Assembly (NCBI RefSeq): GCF_014652315.1
Contig: NZ_BMYO01000001.1
Location: 124,001 to 188,000 of the forward strand
Source of the DNA: Jeongeupia chitinilytica
Lineage (GTDB): Bacteria > Pseudomonadota > Gammaproteobacteria > Burkholderiales > Chitinibacteraceae
Length of the DNA: 64,000 nt
Direction: 5' to 3'
Shown here: positions 1 through 7,159 of the stretch, one piece after another
Position numbering within the stretch: the first letter of the stretch is position 1
Layout of the letters: each line of letters opens with the position of its first letter
The notes under the pieces: generated by a model
What the model saw: the letters and a program-made list of their open reading frames with translations, nothing else
Told to the model about the DNA's origin: nothing
Databases searched by the model: none
Program-made: the position numbers and the translations under genes

Positions 1-767
1 AGATCGAGCTGTGGCTGGCGCTGTTCTGGTGGCCGTTCTGCCGCTTTTTCGGTCTGCTGATCGCCGATCCGATCTTCTCTAACAAGGTGGTGTCGGTTCG
101 CGTCCGGGTCGGGCTGGCGATTGCGCTGTCCGTGCTGGTTGCGCCGATGCTGACGCCGCCGCCGGGCATCGAGGTCGTCTCGCCGGCCGGCATCCTCATT
201 GCCGTCAACCAACTGCTGATCGGCGTGATGCTCGGCTTTTCGGTCAGGCTGATGTTCAACGCCGTCGACATGGCCGGTCAGGTGATCGGCCTGCAGATGG
301 GCCTCGGTTTTGCCAGCTTCTTCGATCCGCACAGCGCGGCCAACGTGCCGATCGTTGCGCAGTTCATCAACATGGTGCTGCTGCTGGTGTTCCTCGCACT
401 GAACGGTCACCTGATCGTGTTGCGCATCCTGATCGAGAGTTTCGGTGTGCTGCCGCTCGACGCGCGGCCGCTGGGTGCCGGTGGCTTGCGTCTGCTGGTC
501 GAGCAGGGCGCGGCCATCTTCCGGCTCGGACTGATGCTGGCGATGCCGGTGGTGGGGGCGCTGCTGATCACCAACCTGGCGATCGGCATCATGACGCGTG
601 CGGCACCGCAGCTGAACGTGTTTGCCATCGGTTTTCCGCTGCTGCTAGCCATCGGCATCGCGGCGATGTACGTCAGCCTGCCGTACATGGTGCCGCACAT
701 CGACGCGATGCTGGCCGCGTTGACGCGCTCGGCGGCGCAGATGTTCGCCGCACTCCGTCCGGGCTGA
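1..767 (+). CDS. fliR: Flagellar export apparatus protein FliR (5' end outside window)
   Basis: Inner-membrane component of the flagellar type III export gate, where FliR works with FliP and FliQ. The frame is open from base 3, giving 254 residues, close to the usual length of about 260, so only the first few residues lie outside the window. The visible part has the hydrophobic N-terminus (WLALFWWPFCRFFGL), then VRVRVGLAIALSVLVAP and several more membrane segments. The GTG at 87 is internal and not the start. The neighbours are not flagellar, so fliR probably closes a flagellar operon to the left. A chemoreceptor gene with a sigma-28-type promoter near 45.4 kb fits a motile organism. Confidence 0.9.
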   Translation, partial: IELWLALFWWPFCRFFGLLIADPIFSNKVVSVRVRVGLAIALSVLVAPMLTPPPGIEVVSPAGILIAVNQLLIGVMLGFSVRLMFNAVDMAGQVIGLQMGLGFASFFDPHSAANVPIVAQFINMVLLLVFLALNGHLIVLRILIESFGVLPLDARPLGAGGLRLLVEQGAAIFRLGLMLAMPVVGALLITNLAIGIMTRAAPQLNVFAIGFPLLLAIGIAAMYVSLPYMVPHIDAMLAALTRSAAQMFAALRPG

Positions 768-807
768 ATGCCGGCCTGCATCGCTGGCGTGCGGCGGTCT
801 GCCCCGC

Positions 808-823
808 ACCGGGTTCGCCCGGT
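808..823 (+). terminator. Possible hairpin terminator after fliR
   Basis: Six-base stem ACCGGG/CCCGGT with a TTCG loop, 41 bases after the fliR stop codon. There is no T-tract after it, so this is a weak call. Confidence 0.3.
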
Positions 824-849
824 TCATGGCGACATGAATTCCCGACTGG

Positions 850-878
850 TTTACTCGGTTATTGGTCGCCGTTATAAT
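850..878 (+). promoter_or_regulatory. Sigma-70-type promoter for folE2
   Basis: TTTACT at 850-855, a 17-base spacer, then a perfect TATAAT at 873-878, about 70 bases before the folE2 start. A 7-base inverted repeat, CGGTTAT (901-907) and ATAACCG (924-930), lies in the leader and could be an operator or RNA hairpin; its regulator is unknown. Confidence 0.65.
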
Positions 879-946
879 GGCTCAGCTTTCAATTAATTAC
901 CGGTTATCAGCCGCTCGGCACTTATAACCGCTGGAGTGATATCCCG

Positions 947-1741
947 ATGAACGCCCCGCAGTCCATCCCTGACGTGCAAAGCACCCCCGACCTGCGCAAT
1001 ATCGCGATCAACAAGGTCGGGATCAAGTCGATCCGCCATCCGGTCCGCGTCGCCGACCGCAGCGAGGGCGTGCAGCACACGGTGGCAACGTTCGACATGT
1101 ATGTGTTCCTGCCGCAGCACTTCAAGGGCACGCACATGAGCCGTTTCGTCGAGATCCTCAACGGCCAGGAACGCGAGATTTCGGTCGATTCGTTCGAGAC
1201 CATCCTGCGGCAGATGTGCGAGCGCCTCGAGGCGGACGCCGGCTATCTGGAAATGCGCTTCCCGTACTTCATCAACAAGACCGCACCGGTCTCGGGCGTC
1301 GAAAGCCTGCTCGACTACGACGTGTCGCTGATCGGCGAGCTGAAGAACGGCGTGTTCACCCAGCAGCTCAAGGTCCTGGTGCCGGTGACCAGCCTGTGCC
1401 CGTGCTCGAAGAAAATTTCGCAGTACGGCGCGCACAACCAGCGCAGTCACGTGACGATTTCGGCGACGCTGGGCGAGCACGTGTGGATCGAGGAACTGGT
1501 GCAGATCGTCGAGGCCGAAGCGTCGTGCGAACTGTACGGCCTGCTGAAGCGCCCGGACGAGAAGTTCGTCACCGAGCGCGCCTACGAGAACCCGAAGTTC
1601 GTCGAGGACATGGTCCGCGACGTCGCAGCGCGGCTGAATGCCGACCCGCGCGTCGTCGCCTACACGGTCGAGTCGGAAAACTTCGAGTCGATCCACAACC
1701 ACTCGGCCTATGCGCTGATCGAACACGACAAGCGCGGCTGA
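947..1741 (+). CDS. folE2: GTP cyclohydrolase FolE2 (type IB)
   Basis: Converts GTP to 7,8-dihydroneopterin triphosphate, the first step of tetrahydrofolate and queuosine precursor synthesis, in the cytoplasm. The 264 residues match the FolE2 family in length and motifs: FKGTHMSRF near residues 59-67, the metal-binding SLCPCSKK segment with Cys151 and Cys153, GAHNQRSHV at 161-169, and the C-terminal SIHNHSAYA. FolE2 enzymes use metals flexibly and often replace zinc-dependent FolE when zinc is short; no convincing Zur box was found here. It appears to be a single-gene unit, with its own promoter upstream and a hairpin terminator downstream. Confidence 0.95.
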   Translation: MNAPQSIPDVQSTPDLRNIAINKVGIKSIRHPVRVADRSEGVQHTVATFDMYVFLPQHFKGTHMSRFVEILNGQEREISVDSFETILRQMCERLEADAGYLEMRFPYFINKTAPVSGVESLLDYDVSLIGELKNGVFTQQLKVLVPVTSLCPCSKKISQYGAHNQRSHVTISATLGEHVWIEELVQIVEAEASCELYGLLKRPDEKFVTERAYENPKFVEDMVRDVAARLNADPRVVAYTVESENFESIHNHSAYALIEHDKRG

Positions 1742-1760
1742 TTGCTTGCGCATCCGCATC

Positions 1761-1785
1761 AACGGGGCCTTCGGCCCCGTTTTGC
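1761..1785 (+). terminator. Rho-independent terminator after folE2
   Basis: Perfect 9-base stem AACGGGGCC/GGCCCCGTT (1761-1769 and 1773-1781) with a TTC loop, running into a short T-run. It lies between convergent genes, so it may act on both strands. Confidence 0.8.
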
Positions 1786-1787
1786 AT

Positions 1788-3050
1788 TCAGGCTGCCGGT
1801 GCGCGCTGCAGCCGGATCGCGGGGGTGACCGTGGTGTTGCCGTTGCTGTCGACGATGCGCGCCGCAAGCGTGTAATCGCGACCGTCGGCGGGCAGGGCGA
1901 TGCGGATGCGCGCCGACAGGGTGCCGGTGCGGCCCAGCAACGTGCTGGTGCCTCCCCCGACGAGCAGCGGTGCCGCGTCGCCGAGCCACGAAAGGCTCAC
2001 GACCGGATGACGGCACTGGATGCTCAGCGTGGCAACCGCCGTCTGTTCCTGCGCAACGCTGTCCGCCGACAGGCTGGCGCTGAATGCCGGCGCGTCGGCC
2101 GTCCGGCTTTCTGTGGCGACGCTGCCGTTGCGGTCGACGAAATCGTCGCGACGCCGGAACAGCGACGGTTGCGGGTCGCTGCCGCGCAGTTGCCGGGCGA
2201 GCGGAACTCCGAGCCGGTAGCTCATCGTTGCCTGGACCTGCCAGTCGCTTTCGTCGTTGTCATCGCGACGGTAGCTGGCGCCAAAACGCAGCAGCGGCAC
2301 CGGCGTGTACTGCAACGAGGCCGAGACGGCGGACGGATTGTCCCGACCGGTCCCGCTCCCCGGCAGCGTGATGTCGTCACCGCGATAACGCTCGTACTTC
2401 ACGCTGCCGCCCAGTTGCGGATAAGAGGGCAGGTGGGCCTGTGCGTTCAGATCGAATCCGGCGGCGGCGCGTTCGCTGCGCTCGCCGTCGTCCTGCCAGT
2501 GACCGGCCGGGACGTAGGTATTGACGGCAATGCGGAGGTAGTCGGTGCTGCCGCTGGCGCCGAGGCCGACGCGGGTGGTATTGCCGCCGATTTCCTGATC
2601 GACGAAGGCGCTGTAGCCGCCTAGCCAGGTGCCGAAATGCTCGCGCTGCACCACGCCGGCGTTGCTCACGGTCCGCGCGTTGTCGTTGTGGACACCGAAC
2701 TGCGCAAACCGGCTGCGTGATCCGGTTGCACCGAGCGGCAGCAGCAGGTCGGCATTGGCGCCGCCGAGGCGGCCGCTATCGTCGATCCGGGCATCGACTC
2801 GCGCTTCGCCGTACTGGTCCAGCAGCGATTCGAGTCCGTTGCCGGTGCGGTCCAGCAGTGTCGAACGCCAGCCGTACTGGCCGGCGGAAAGCGACTGTTC
2901 GGTCATGGTCGCGAGTGCCTTTTCGCCGTCGTTCTGCGTGATCCCGTTGCCGATGTCGGGTAGCGCGGCCGCGCCGCTTCCGGTTCGGAACGGCGCCTCG
3001 CCTGCCCAGGCCGGGCCGGCAAGCAGAAACAGGGCAAGGAGTCGGAGCAT
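1788..3050 (-). CDS. Small inverse autotransporter (intimin/invasin-type beta-barrel protein)
   Basis: Predicted outer membrane protein of 420 residues. The start at 3050 was chosen because it opens directly into a signal peptide (MLRLLALFLLAGPAWA) while the upstream frame does not. The mature part has the inverse-autotransporter barrel pattern: a helical stretch with EQSLSAGQYGWRSTLLD, RFAQFGVHND, then a glycine/aromatic strand run (GTWLGGYSAFVDQEIGG, RVGLGASGSTDYLRIAVNTYVP). The C-terminal ~90 residues look like one Ig-like beta-sandwich (FSASLSADSVAQEQTAVATLSIQ ... TVTPAIRLQ). Family members normally expose long repeat passengers for adhesion; this one has almost none, resembling YchO-type short versions. 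It converges on folE2. Confidence 0.7.
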   Translation of the reverse strand: MLRLLALFLLAGPAWAGEAPFRTGSGAAALPDIGNGITQNDGEKALATMTEQSLSAGQYGWRSTLLDRTGNGLESLLDQYGEARVDARIDDSGRLGGANADLLLPLGATGSRSRFAQFGVHNDNARTVSNAGVVQREHFGTWLGGYSAFVDQEIGGNTTRVGLGASGSTDYLRIAVNTYVPAGHWQDDGERSERAAAGFDLNAQAHLPSYPQLGGSVKYERYRGDDITLPGSGTGRDNPSAVSASLQYTPVPLLRFGASYRRDDNDESDWQVQATMSYRLGVPLARQLRGSDPQPSLFRRRDDFVDRNGSVATESRTADAPAFSASLSADSVAQEQTAVATLSIQCRHPVVSLSWLGDAAPLLVGGGTSTLLGRTGTLSARIRIALPADGRDYTLAARIVDSNGNTTVTPAIRLQRAPAA

Positions 3051-3189
3051 CGGTACTCGGCGCAAGGGCAAACCGCGATTCTGACAAAGCCTGCGCTGCG
3101 CGCCCCGTAACAATTTCACCCCGGGTGCGGCAAGCGGCGGGCCGGCTGGCGTATCATCCGGGCCTGCCCGCAATGACCGGAATCCTGTC

Positions 3190-4008
3190 GTGTATATCCT
3201 GCTGATCGGCTATCTCTATGTTGTGGTGATGTTCGCTGCCGCGAGCGGCAGCATCGCCAAGGCGATCGTCTGGATCGTGCTGCTTGGCGTCCTGCCGACG
3301 TGGTTGCTGATCTGGCTGAAGCGGCGCGGGCAGATCGTGCGCGAACGCAAGGCCGGCGAAGCCGCCATTGCATCCGTCGGCGCAGCGGCGTCGGCCGGTG
3401 ATTCCGCGTTTTGGGATCATGCTGTTGAAGACAGCGACAGCAGCGACAGCAGCGACAGCAGCGACAGCAGCGACAGCAGCGACAGCAGCGACAGCAGCGA
3501 CAGCAGCGACAGCAGCGACAGCAGCGACAGCAGCGACAGCAGCGACAGCAGCGACAGCAGCGACAGCAGCGACAGCAGCGACAGCAGCGACAGCAGCGAC
3601 AGCAGCGACAGCAGCGACAGCAGCGACAGCAGCGACAGCAGCGACAGCAGCGACAGCAGCGACAGCAGCGACAGCAGCGACAGCAGCGACAGCAGCGACA
3701 GCAGCGACAGCAGCGACAGCAGCGACAGCAGCGACAGCAGCGACAGCAGCGACAGCAGCGACAGCAGCGACAGCAGCGACAGCAGCGACAGCAGCGACAG
3801 CAGCGACAGCAGCGACAGCAGCGACAGCAGCGACAGCAGCGACAGCAGCGACAGCAGCGACAGCAGCGACAGCAGCGACAGCAGCGACAGCAGCGACAGC
3901 AGCGACAGCAGCGACAGCAGCGACAGCAGCGACAGCAGCGACAGCAGCGACAGCAGCGACAGCAGCGACAGCAGCGACAGCAGCGACAGCAGCGACAATC
4001 GCGACTAG
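3190..4008 (+). CDS. Two-helix membrane protein with a 62-copy Asp-Ser-Ser tail
   Basis: Unknown function, 272 residues, GTG start. Residues 1-45 hold two hydrophobic helices (about 3-20 and 24-43) followed by the basic stretch KRRGQIVRERK. By the positive-inside rule both ends should face the cytoplasm. Residues 83-268 are 62 uninterrupted Asp-Ser-Ser triplets, closing with DNRD. Every Asp is GAC and every Ser is AGC. The tail should be disordered and strongly acidic, more so if phosphorylated. The composition resembles dentin phosphophoryn (DSS repeats) and distantly staphylococcal Sdr proteins, but those are extracellular. The TAG stop at 4006-4008 sits in a CTAG that also supplies the stop of convergent pgeF. 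Similar short two-helix proteins without the tail may be the ancestral form; this is inference. Confidence 0.7.
   Translation: MYILLIGYLYVVVMFAAASGSIAKAIVWIVLLGVLPTWLLIWLKRRGQIVRERKAGEAAIASVGAAASAGDSAFWDHAVEDSDSSDSSDSSDSSDSSDSSDSSDSSDSSDSSDSSDSSDSSDSSDSSDSSDSSDSSDSSDSSDSSDSSDSSDSSDSSDSSDSSDSSDSSDSSDSSDSSDSSDSSDSSDSSDSSDSSDSSDSSDSSDSSDSSDSSDSSDSSDSSDSSDSSDSSDSSDSSDSSDSSDSSDSSDSSDSSDSSDSSDSSDSSDNRD
3436..3993 (+). repeat. Perfect 9-bp tandem repeat, GACAGCAGC x 62
   Basis: 558 bases of the nonamer GACAGCAGC with no mismatch, exactly 62 units, inside the preceding gene. The unit is a multiple of three and creates no stop in any of the six frames, so copy-number change alters tail length without frameshift. 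Antisense and shifted frames (Ala-Ala-Val, Leu-Leu-Ser, Thr-Ala-Ala) are open only because of the repeat. Confidence 0.98.
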
Positions 4009-4760
4009 GGTTGCAGCCAGATCAGGCTGGCCATGCGTCCGGTAGTCCGGTCGCGGCGGTACGAGAACCAGCGTTCCGCATCCGACACCGTGCACAGGCC
4101 GCCACCGTAGACACGGCTGACGCCGAGCGCGGCCAGTCGCTGGCGCGCCAGCAGCTCGATGTCGGCCCAGTATTTGCCCGCACTCGCGGCAGGGCGAAAG
4201 GCCCGGGCGGCGTTCGCGTCGTGCGCGGTGAAGGCATCGAGGACATCGCTGCCGACCTCGAAGGCATCGCGACCGATGGTCGGGCCGAGCCAGGCCATCA
4301 AGGATTCGCCCGGCACATCCATGGCGGCAACGGTGGCTTCGAGCACGCCGTTGCACAGGCCGCGCCAGCCGGCGTGCGCGGCGCCGACAACGGTGCCCTC
4401 ATCGTTGCACAACAGCACCGGCAGGCAATCGGCGGTCATGATCGCGCACACGGCACCGGGGGCATGCGCGACGCTGGCGTCGGCGGTACGGTCGGCTTGA
4501 GGCTGGCCGGCGTCGAGCACCGTCGTACCGTGGACCTGCGTCAGCCACAACGGTGTGGCCGGTAGTCCGGTTGCGAGCGCGGCGCGGTTGCTCGCGACTG
4601 CCTGCGGATCGTCGCCGACGTGATCGCCGAGATTGAAGCTGGCGTAGGGCGGGGCGCTGACACCGCCGAGCCGGGTCGTCTGCAGCGCGCGAACGCGTGC
4701 CGGTGCAGGCCAGTCGGGGATCAGTCCGTGCGAGGCGGGGCCGTGCTCAGTCACGGACAT
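4005..4760 (-). CDS. pgeF: Peptidoglycan editing factor / purine nucleoside phosphorylase PgeF (YfiH, laccase-domain)
   Basis: A 251-residue protein of the YfiH/DUF152 family, reported to act on purine nucleosides and to keep unusual amino acids out of peptidoglycan precursors. Recognised motifs: TTRLGGVSAPPYASFNLG, WLTQVHGT, IMTADCLPVLLC (metal Cys), AAHAGWRGLCNG (His), and the C-terminal WFSYRRDRTTGRMASLIWL. The start at 4760 gives the usual length and overlaps the end of rluD by 14 bases, the common rluD-pgeF coupling. Frames further upstream would add about 20 residues inside rluD and are unlikely. Its stop shares a CTAG with the convergent repeat gene. Confidence 0.92.
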   Translation of the reverse strand: MSVTEHGPASHGLIPDWPAPARVRALQTTRLGGVSAPPYASFNLGDHVGDDPQAVASNRAALATGLPATPLWLTQVHGTTVLDAGQPQADRTADASVAHAPGAVCAIMTADCLPVLLCNDEGTVVGAAHAGWRGLCNGVLEATVAAMDVPGESLMAWLGPTIGRDAFEVGSDVLDAFTAHDANAARAFRPAASAGKYWADIELLARQRLAALGVSRVYGGGLCTVSDAERWFSYRRDRTTGRMASLIWLQP

Positions 4761-5796
4761 AGACCAGTTCCATATCGTGGTCGTCATCGTCGTCCCAATC
4801 GTCCTCGTCGACCTCGTCGGCACCGGCTTCGACGCGCAGCGCGGCGAGCAGTCCTTCGAAATCGGGCGGCAGTGACGACTTCCAGGTCATTGTCTTGCCG
4901 CTGGCCGGGTGAACCAGGCTGAGCTTTTTGGCGTGCAGCGCCTGTCGGCCGAAATCCTCGAGCGCGAGCATGATCTCGGGCGCGAACAGTTTGGCGCGGC
5001 CGCCATAGACCGGATCGGCCGCCAGCGGATGCCCGATGTGCGCCATGTGGACGCGGATCTGGTGGGTGCGGCCGGTTTCCAGCTTGCATTCGACCAGGGT
5101 GTGCGCGCTGAAGCGTTCAAGTACCCGGTAATGCGTGACTGCCGGTTTGCCGGTGCCGACGACCGCCATCTTGGTCCGCTCGCGCGGGTGTCGGCCGATC
5201 GGCGCGTCGACACGGCCGTCACGCTTCACCAGACCCTGCGCGATGGCAAAGTAATGGCGGCTGACGGTTCTTGCCTGCAGCTGTTGTACCAGCGAAGTCT
5301 GTGCCTGCAAGGTGCGGGCGACGACCATCAGACCGCTGGTGTCCTTGTCGAGCCGGTGGACGATGCCGGCGCGCGGCACGCCCTTGAGGCCCGGATAGTG
5401 GTGCAGCAGGCCGTTCAGCAGGGTGCCGGACCAGTTGCCGCTGCCCGGATGAACGACGAGGCCGGCCGGCTTGTTGATGATGAGCAGCGTCTCGTCCTCG
5501 TAGACGACGTCGAGCGCAATGTCCTCGGGCTGGAAGGCGACCTCGTCCGGATTGGCCTGGATATCGACCGCAATGGTTTCGCCGCCCCAGAGCTTGAGTT
5601 TCGGGGCCGCAGTCTGCCCGTCGACGGTGACGAGGCCGTCCTTGATCCAGCCGGAAAGCCGGCTGCGGGAGTAATCGGGCAGCAATTGCGCCAGCGCGGC
5701 GTCGAGGCGCGATCCGGCGACATCGGCCGGTGCAGTCAGGACACGCGGCTCGCTTATGTCGCTATAATCGTCGGGTTCTAAATCAGGAAGCATCAT
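4747..5796 (-). CDS. rluD: 23S rRNA pseudouridine synthase RluD
   Basis: Makes pseudouridines in helix 69 of 23S rRNA during ribosome assembly. It has an N-terminal S4-like RNA-binding domain (SRLDAALAQLLPDYSRSRLSGWI), then the RluA-family catalytic core with the nucleophile Asp in HRLDKDTSG, and TGRTHQIRVHM. The true start is one of two adjacent ATGs (5796 or 5793); the frame extends further upstream but into bamD. The C-terminus is unusually acidic (EVDEDDWDDDDDHD). It is divergent from bamD, and the two start regions overlap by a couple of bases, so each gene's promoter must lie inside the other. Confidence 0.93.
   Translation of the reverse strand: MMLPDLEPDDYSDISEPRVLTAPADVAGSRLDAALAQLLPDYSRSRLSGWIKDGLVTVDGQTAAPKLKLWGGETIAVDIQANPDEVAFQPEDIALDVVYEDETLLIINKPAGLVVHPGSGNWSGTLLNGLLHHYPGLKGVPRAGIVHRLDKDTSGLMVVARTLQAQTSLVQQLQARTVSRHYFAIAQGLVKRDGRVDAPIGRHPRERTKMAVVGTGKPAVTHYRVLERFSAHTLVECKLETGRTHQIRVHMAHIGHPLAADPVYGGRAKLFAPEIMLALEDFGRQALHAKKLSLVHPASGKTMTWKSSLPPDFEGLLAALRVEAGADEVDEDDWDDDDDHDMELVYVRD
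5763..5768 (+). promoter_or_regulatory. Perfect -10 box of the likely bamD promoter
   Basis: TATAAT at 5763-5768, 27 bases before the bamD ATG and within the rluD coding sequence. The -35 region is poor, so only the -10 is convincing. Confidence 0.5.
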
Positions 5797-6595
5797 GGGC
5801 AAGATTCTACCGCGATTCCTGGCGTGCGCTTCGGTCGCCGTATTGTTGGCCGGCTGCGCGTCGACGCCGACGGATGACGACGAAACCAAGGGCTGGACCG
5901 CAGAAAAGCTGTACAGCACCGCCAAGGCCGAGCAGGCCGATCGCAACTTCGAGAAATCGACCAAGCTCCTGGAAAAGCTCGAGGCGCGCTATCCCTACGG
6001 CCGCTACGCGCAACAGGCGCAGCTCGAGGAGGCGTACAACCATTACAAGGCGCAGGAGCCGCTGCTCGCGCAGGCGGCGATCGACCGCTTCATCAAGAGC
6101 AATCCGGTCCATCCGAGCATGGACTATGCGCTTTACCTCAAGGGGTTGGTGAGCTTCAACGAAGTGCAGGGCTTCCTGTCGGCGATTTCCAAGCAGGACA
6201 TGTCCGAGCGTGATCCGAAGGCCGCGAAGGATTCGTTCGATGCCTTCAAGGATCTGGTGCAGCGCTTCCCGGAAAGCCGGTACGCCGCCGACGCACAGGT
6301 ACGCATGGGGTATCTGATTGGCGCGCTGGCGAGCTACGAGCTGCACGTCGCCAAGTATTACTACAAGCGCGGCGCCTATCTGGCGGCGGCCAACCGCGGC
6401 AAGTACCTGATCGAGACCTATTCGAACACCAAGCAGGTCGAAGCGGGGCTGGCGATGATGGTGATCAGCTACAACAAGCTTGGCCTGAACGATCTGCGTG
6501 ATGACGCCAAGCGCGTGCTGCTGAAGAACTATCCGAACACGCAGACGCTGGAGAAGGACTTCTTCGACGATCCGTCGTGGTGGACACCGTTCTGA
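5795..6595 (+). CDS. bamD: Outer membrane assembly lipoprotein BamD (ComL)
   Basis: Essential lipoprotein of the BAM complex that folds beta-barrels into the outer membrane. The 266 residues start with a lipoprotein signal peptide with lipobox LLAGC (acylated Cys21), followed by tetratricopeptide-like helices: KLYSTAKAEQADRNFEKSTKLLEKLEARYPYG, the conserved DYALYLKGL, and DLVQRFPESRYAADAQVRM. Length and motifs fit the family closely. It is transcribed away from rluD, with a perfect TATAAT 27 bases upstream of the start codon. Confidence 0.96.
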   Translation: MGKILPRFLACASVAVLLAGCASTPTDDDETKGWTAEKLYSTAKAEQADRNFEKSTKLLEKLEARYPYGRYAQQAQLEEAYNHYKAQEPLLAQAAIDRFIKSNPVHPSMDYALYLKGLVSFNEVQGFLSAISKQDMSERDPKAAKDSFDAFKDLVQRFPESRYAADAQVRMGYLIGALASYELHVAKYYYKRGAYLAAANRGKYLIETYSNTKQVEAGLAMMVISYNKLGLNDLRDDAKRVLLKNYPNTQTLEKDFFDDPSWWTPF

Positions 6596-6609
6596 CCGAA
6601 TCAGTAGAA

Positions 6610-6666
6610 AAACGGGGTTTATCGAAAAATAATTCAAAAAGTGCTTTACAACGATAAAACCCGTTT
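6610..6666. repeat. 15-base inverted repeat around the tRNA operon promoter
   Basis: AAACGGGGTTTATCG (6610-6624) and CGATAAAACCCGTTT (6652-6666) pair at 14 of 15 positions with a 27-base loop. The loop contains the -35 box of the tRNA promoter and the right arm fills its spacer. It could end bamD transcripts, though no T-tract follows, or bind a regulator. Confidence 0.7.
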
Positions 6667-6673
6667 ATATACT
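6645..6673 (+). promoter_or_regulatory. Sigma-70 promoter of the tRNA array
   Basis: TTTACA (6645-6650), exactly 17 bases, TATACT (6668-6673): five of six consensus bases in each box, 15 bases before tRNA-Ala. Confidence 0.8.
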
Positions 6674-6687
6674 GTGCATCTCTTTTG

Positions 6688-6763
<76 letters not shown>

Positions 6764-6830
6764 GATTGAAAATCGGCCGCTTAGGCGGCCGATTTGAATT
6801 TAAAGCAGTAAGCAGCAAAAGTTAAACGAC

Positions 6831-6906
6831 GTCCCCATCGTCTAGAGGCCTAGGACACCACCCTTTCACGGTGACTACCGGGGTTCGAATCCCCGTGGGG
6901 ACGCCA
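6831..6906 (+). tRNA. tRNA-Glu (anticodon TTC), copy 1
   Basis: 76 bases, acceptor GTCCCCA/TGGGGAC, encoded CCA, loop CTTTCAC with TTC at 6865-6867. The outermost pair of the anticodon stem (27-43) is a C-A mismatch, seen in both copies. Confidence 0.96.
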
Positions 6907-6933
6907 AAAGAGCAGTAAAGTTGAAGTTACAGT

Positions 6934-7010
6934 GCACCCGTAGCTCAGTTGGATAGAGTATCTGGCTACGAACCAGAGGGTCGGGCGTTCGAATCGCTCC
7001 GGGTGCACCA
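6934..7010 (+). tRNA. tRNA-Arg (anticodon ACG)
   Basis: 77 bases with encoded CCA. Acceptor GCACCCG/CGGGTGC, anticodon stem TCTGG/CCAGA, loop CTACGAA with ACG at 6968-6970; the A is expected to be edited to inosine by TadA. Confidence 0.96.
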
Positions 7011-7024
7011 CTTCTTCAACCGCA

Positions 7025-7100
7025 GTCCCCATCGTCTAGAGGCCTAGGACACCACCCTTTCACGGTGACTACCGGGGTTCGAATCCCCGTGGGGACGCCA
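7025..7100 (+). tRNA. tRNA-Glu (anticodon TTC), copy 2
   Basis: Identical over all 76 bases to the copy at 6831-6906, which points to recent duplication or gene conversion within the array. Confidence 0.96.
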
Positions 7101-7106
7101 ATACTA

Positions 7107-7139
7107 AAAACGGTCTGACAGCAATGTCAGACCGTTTTT
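7107..7139 (+). terminator. Strong bidirectional terminator after the tRNA array
   Basis: Perfect 14-base stem AAAACGGTCTGACA/TGTCAGACCGTTTT (7107-7120 and 7125-7138) with a GCAA loop and T-tract. The A-run on the left side lets it also serve the convergent hydrolase gene. Confidence 0.92.
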
Positions 7140-7159
7140 TTCGTTCAGCGCGAGCCGGA

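Noticed and set aside
871..930. Possible Zur box upstream of folE2 (GTTATAAT)
   Set aside because: Only one half-site; it coincides with the TATAAT -10 and there is no matching right half at the expected spacing.
3154..4356. 400-residue minus-strand frame with long Ala-Val repeats, and matching Leu-Leu-Ser and Ala-Ala-Thr frames
   Set aside because: They are open only because the GACAGCAGC array has no stop in any frame. The DSS frame has a membrane-protein start and natural end.
6850..7032. Antisense 60-residue frame reading HPERFERPTLWFVARYSIQLSYG
   Set aside because: This peptide is a well-known false translation of tRNA genes; the frame lies on the complement of tRNA-Glu and tRNA-Arg.
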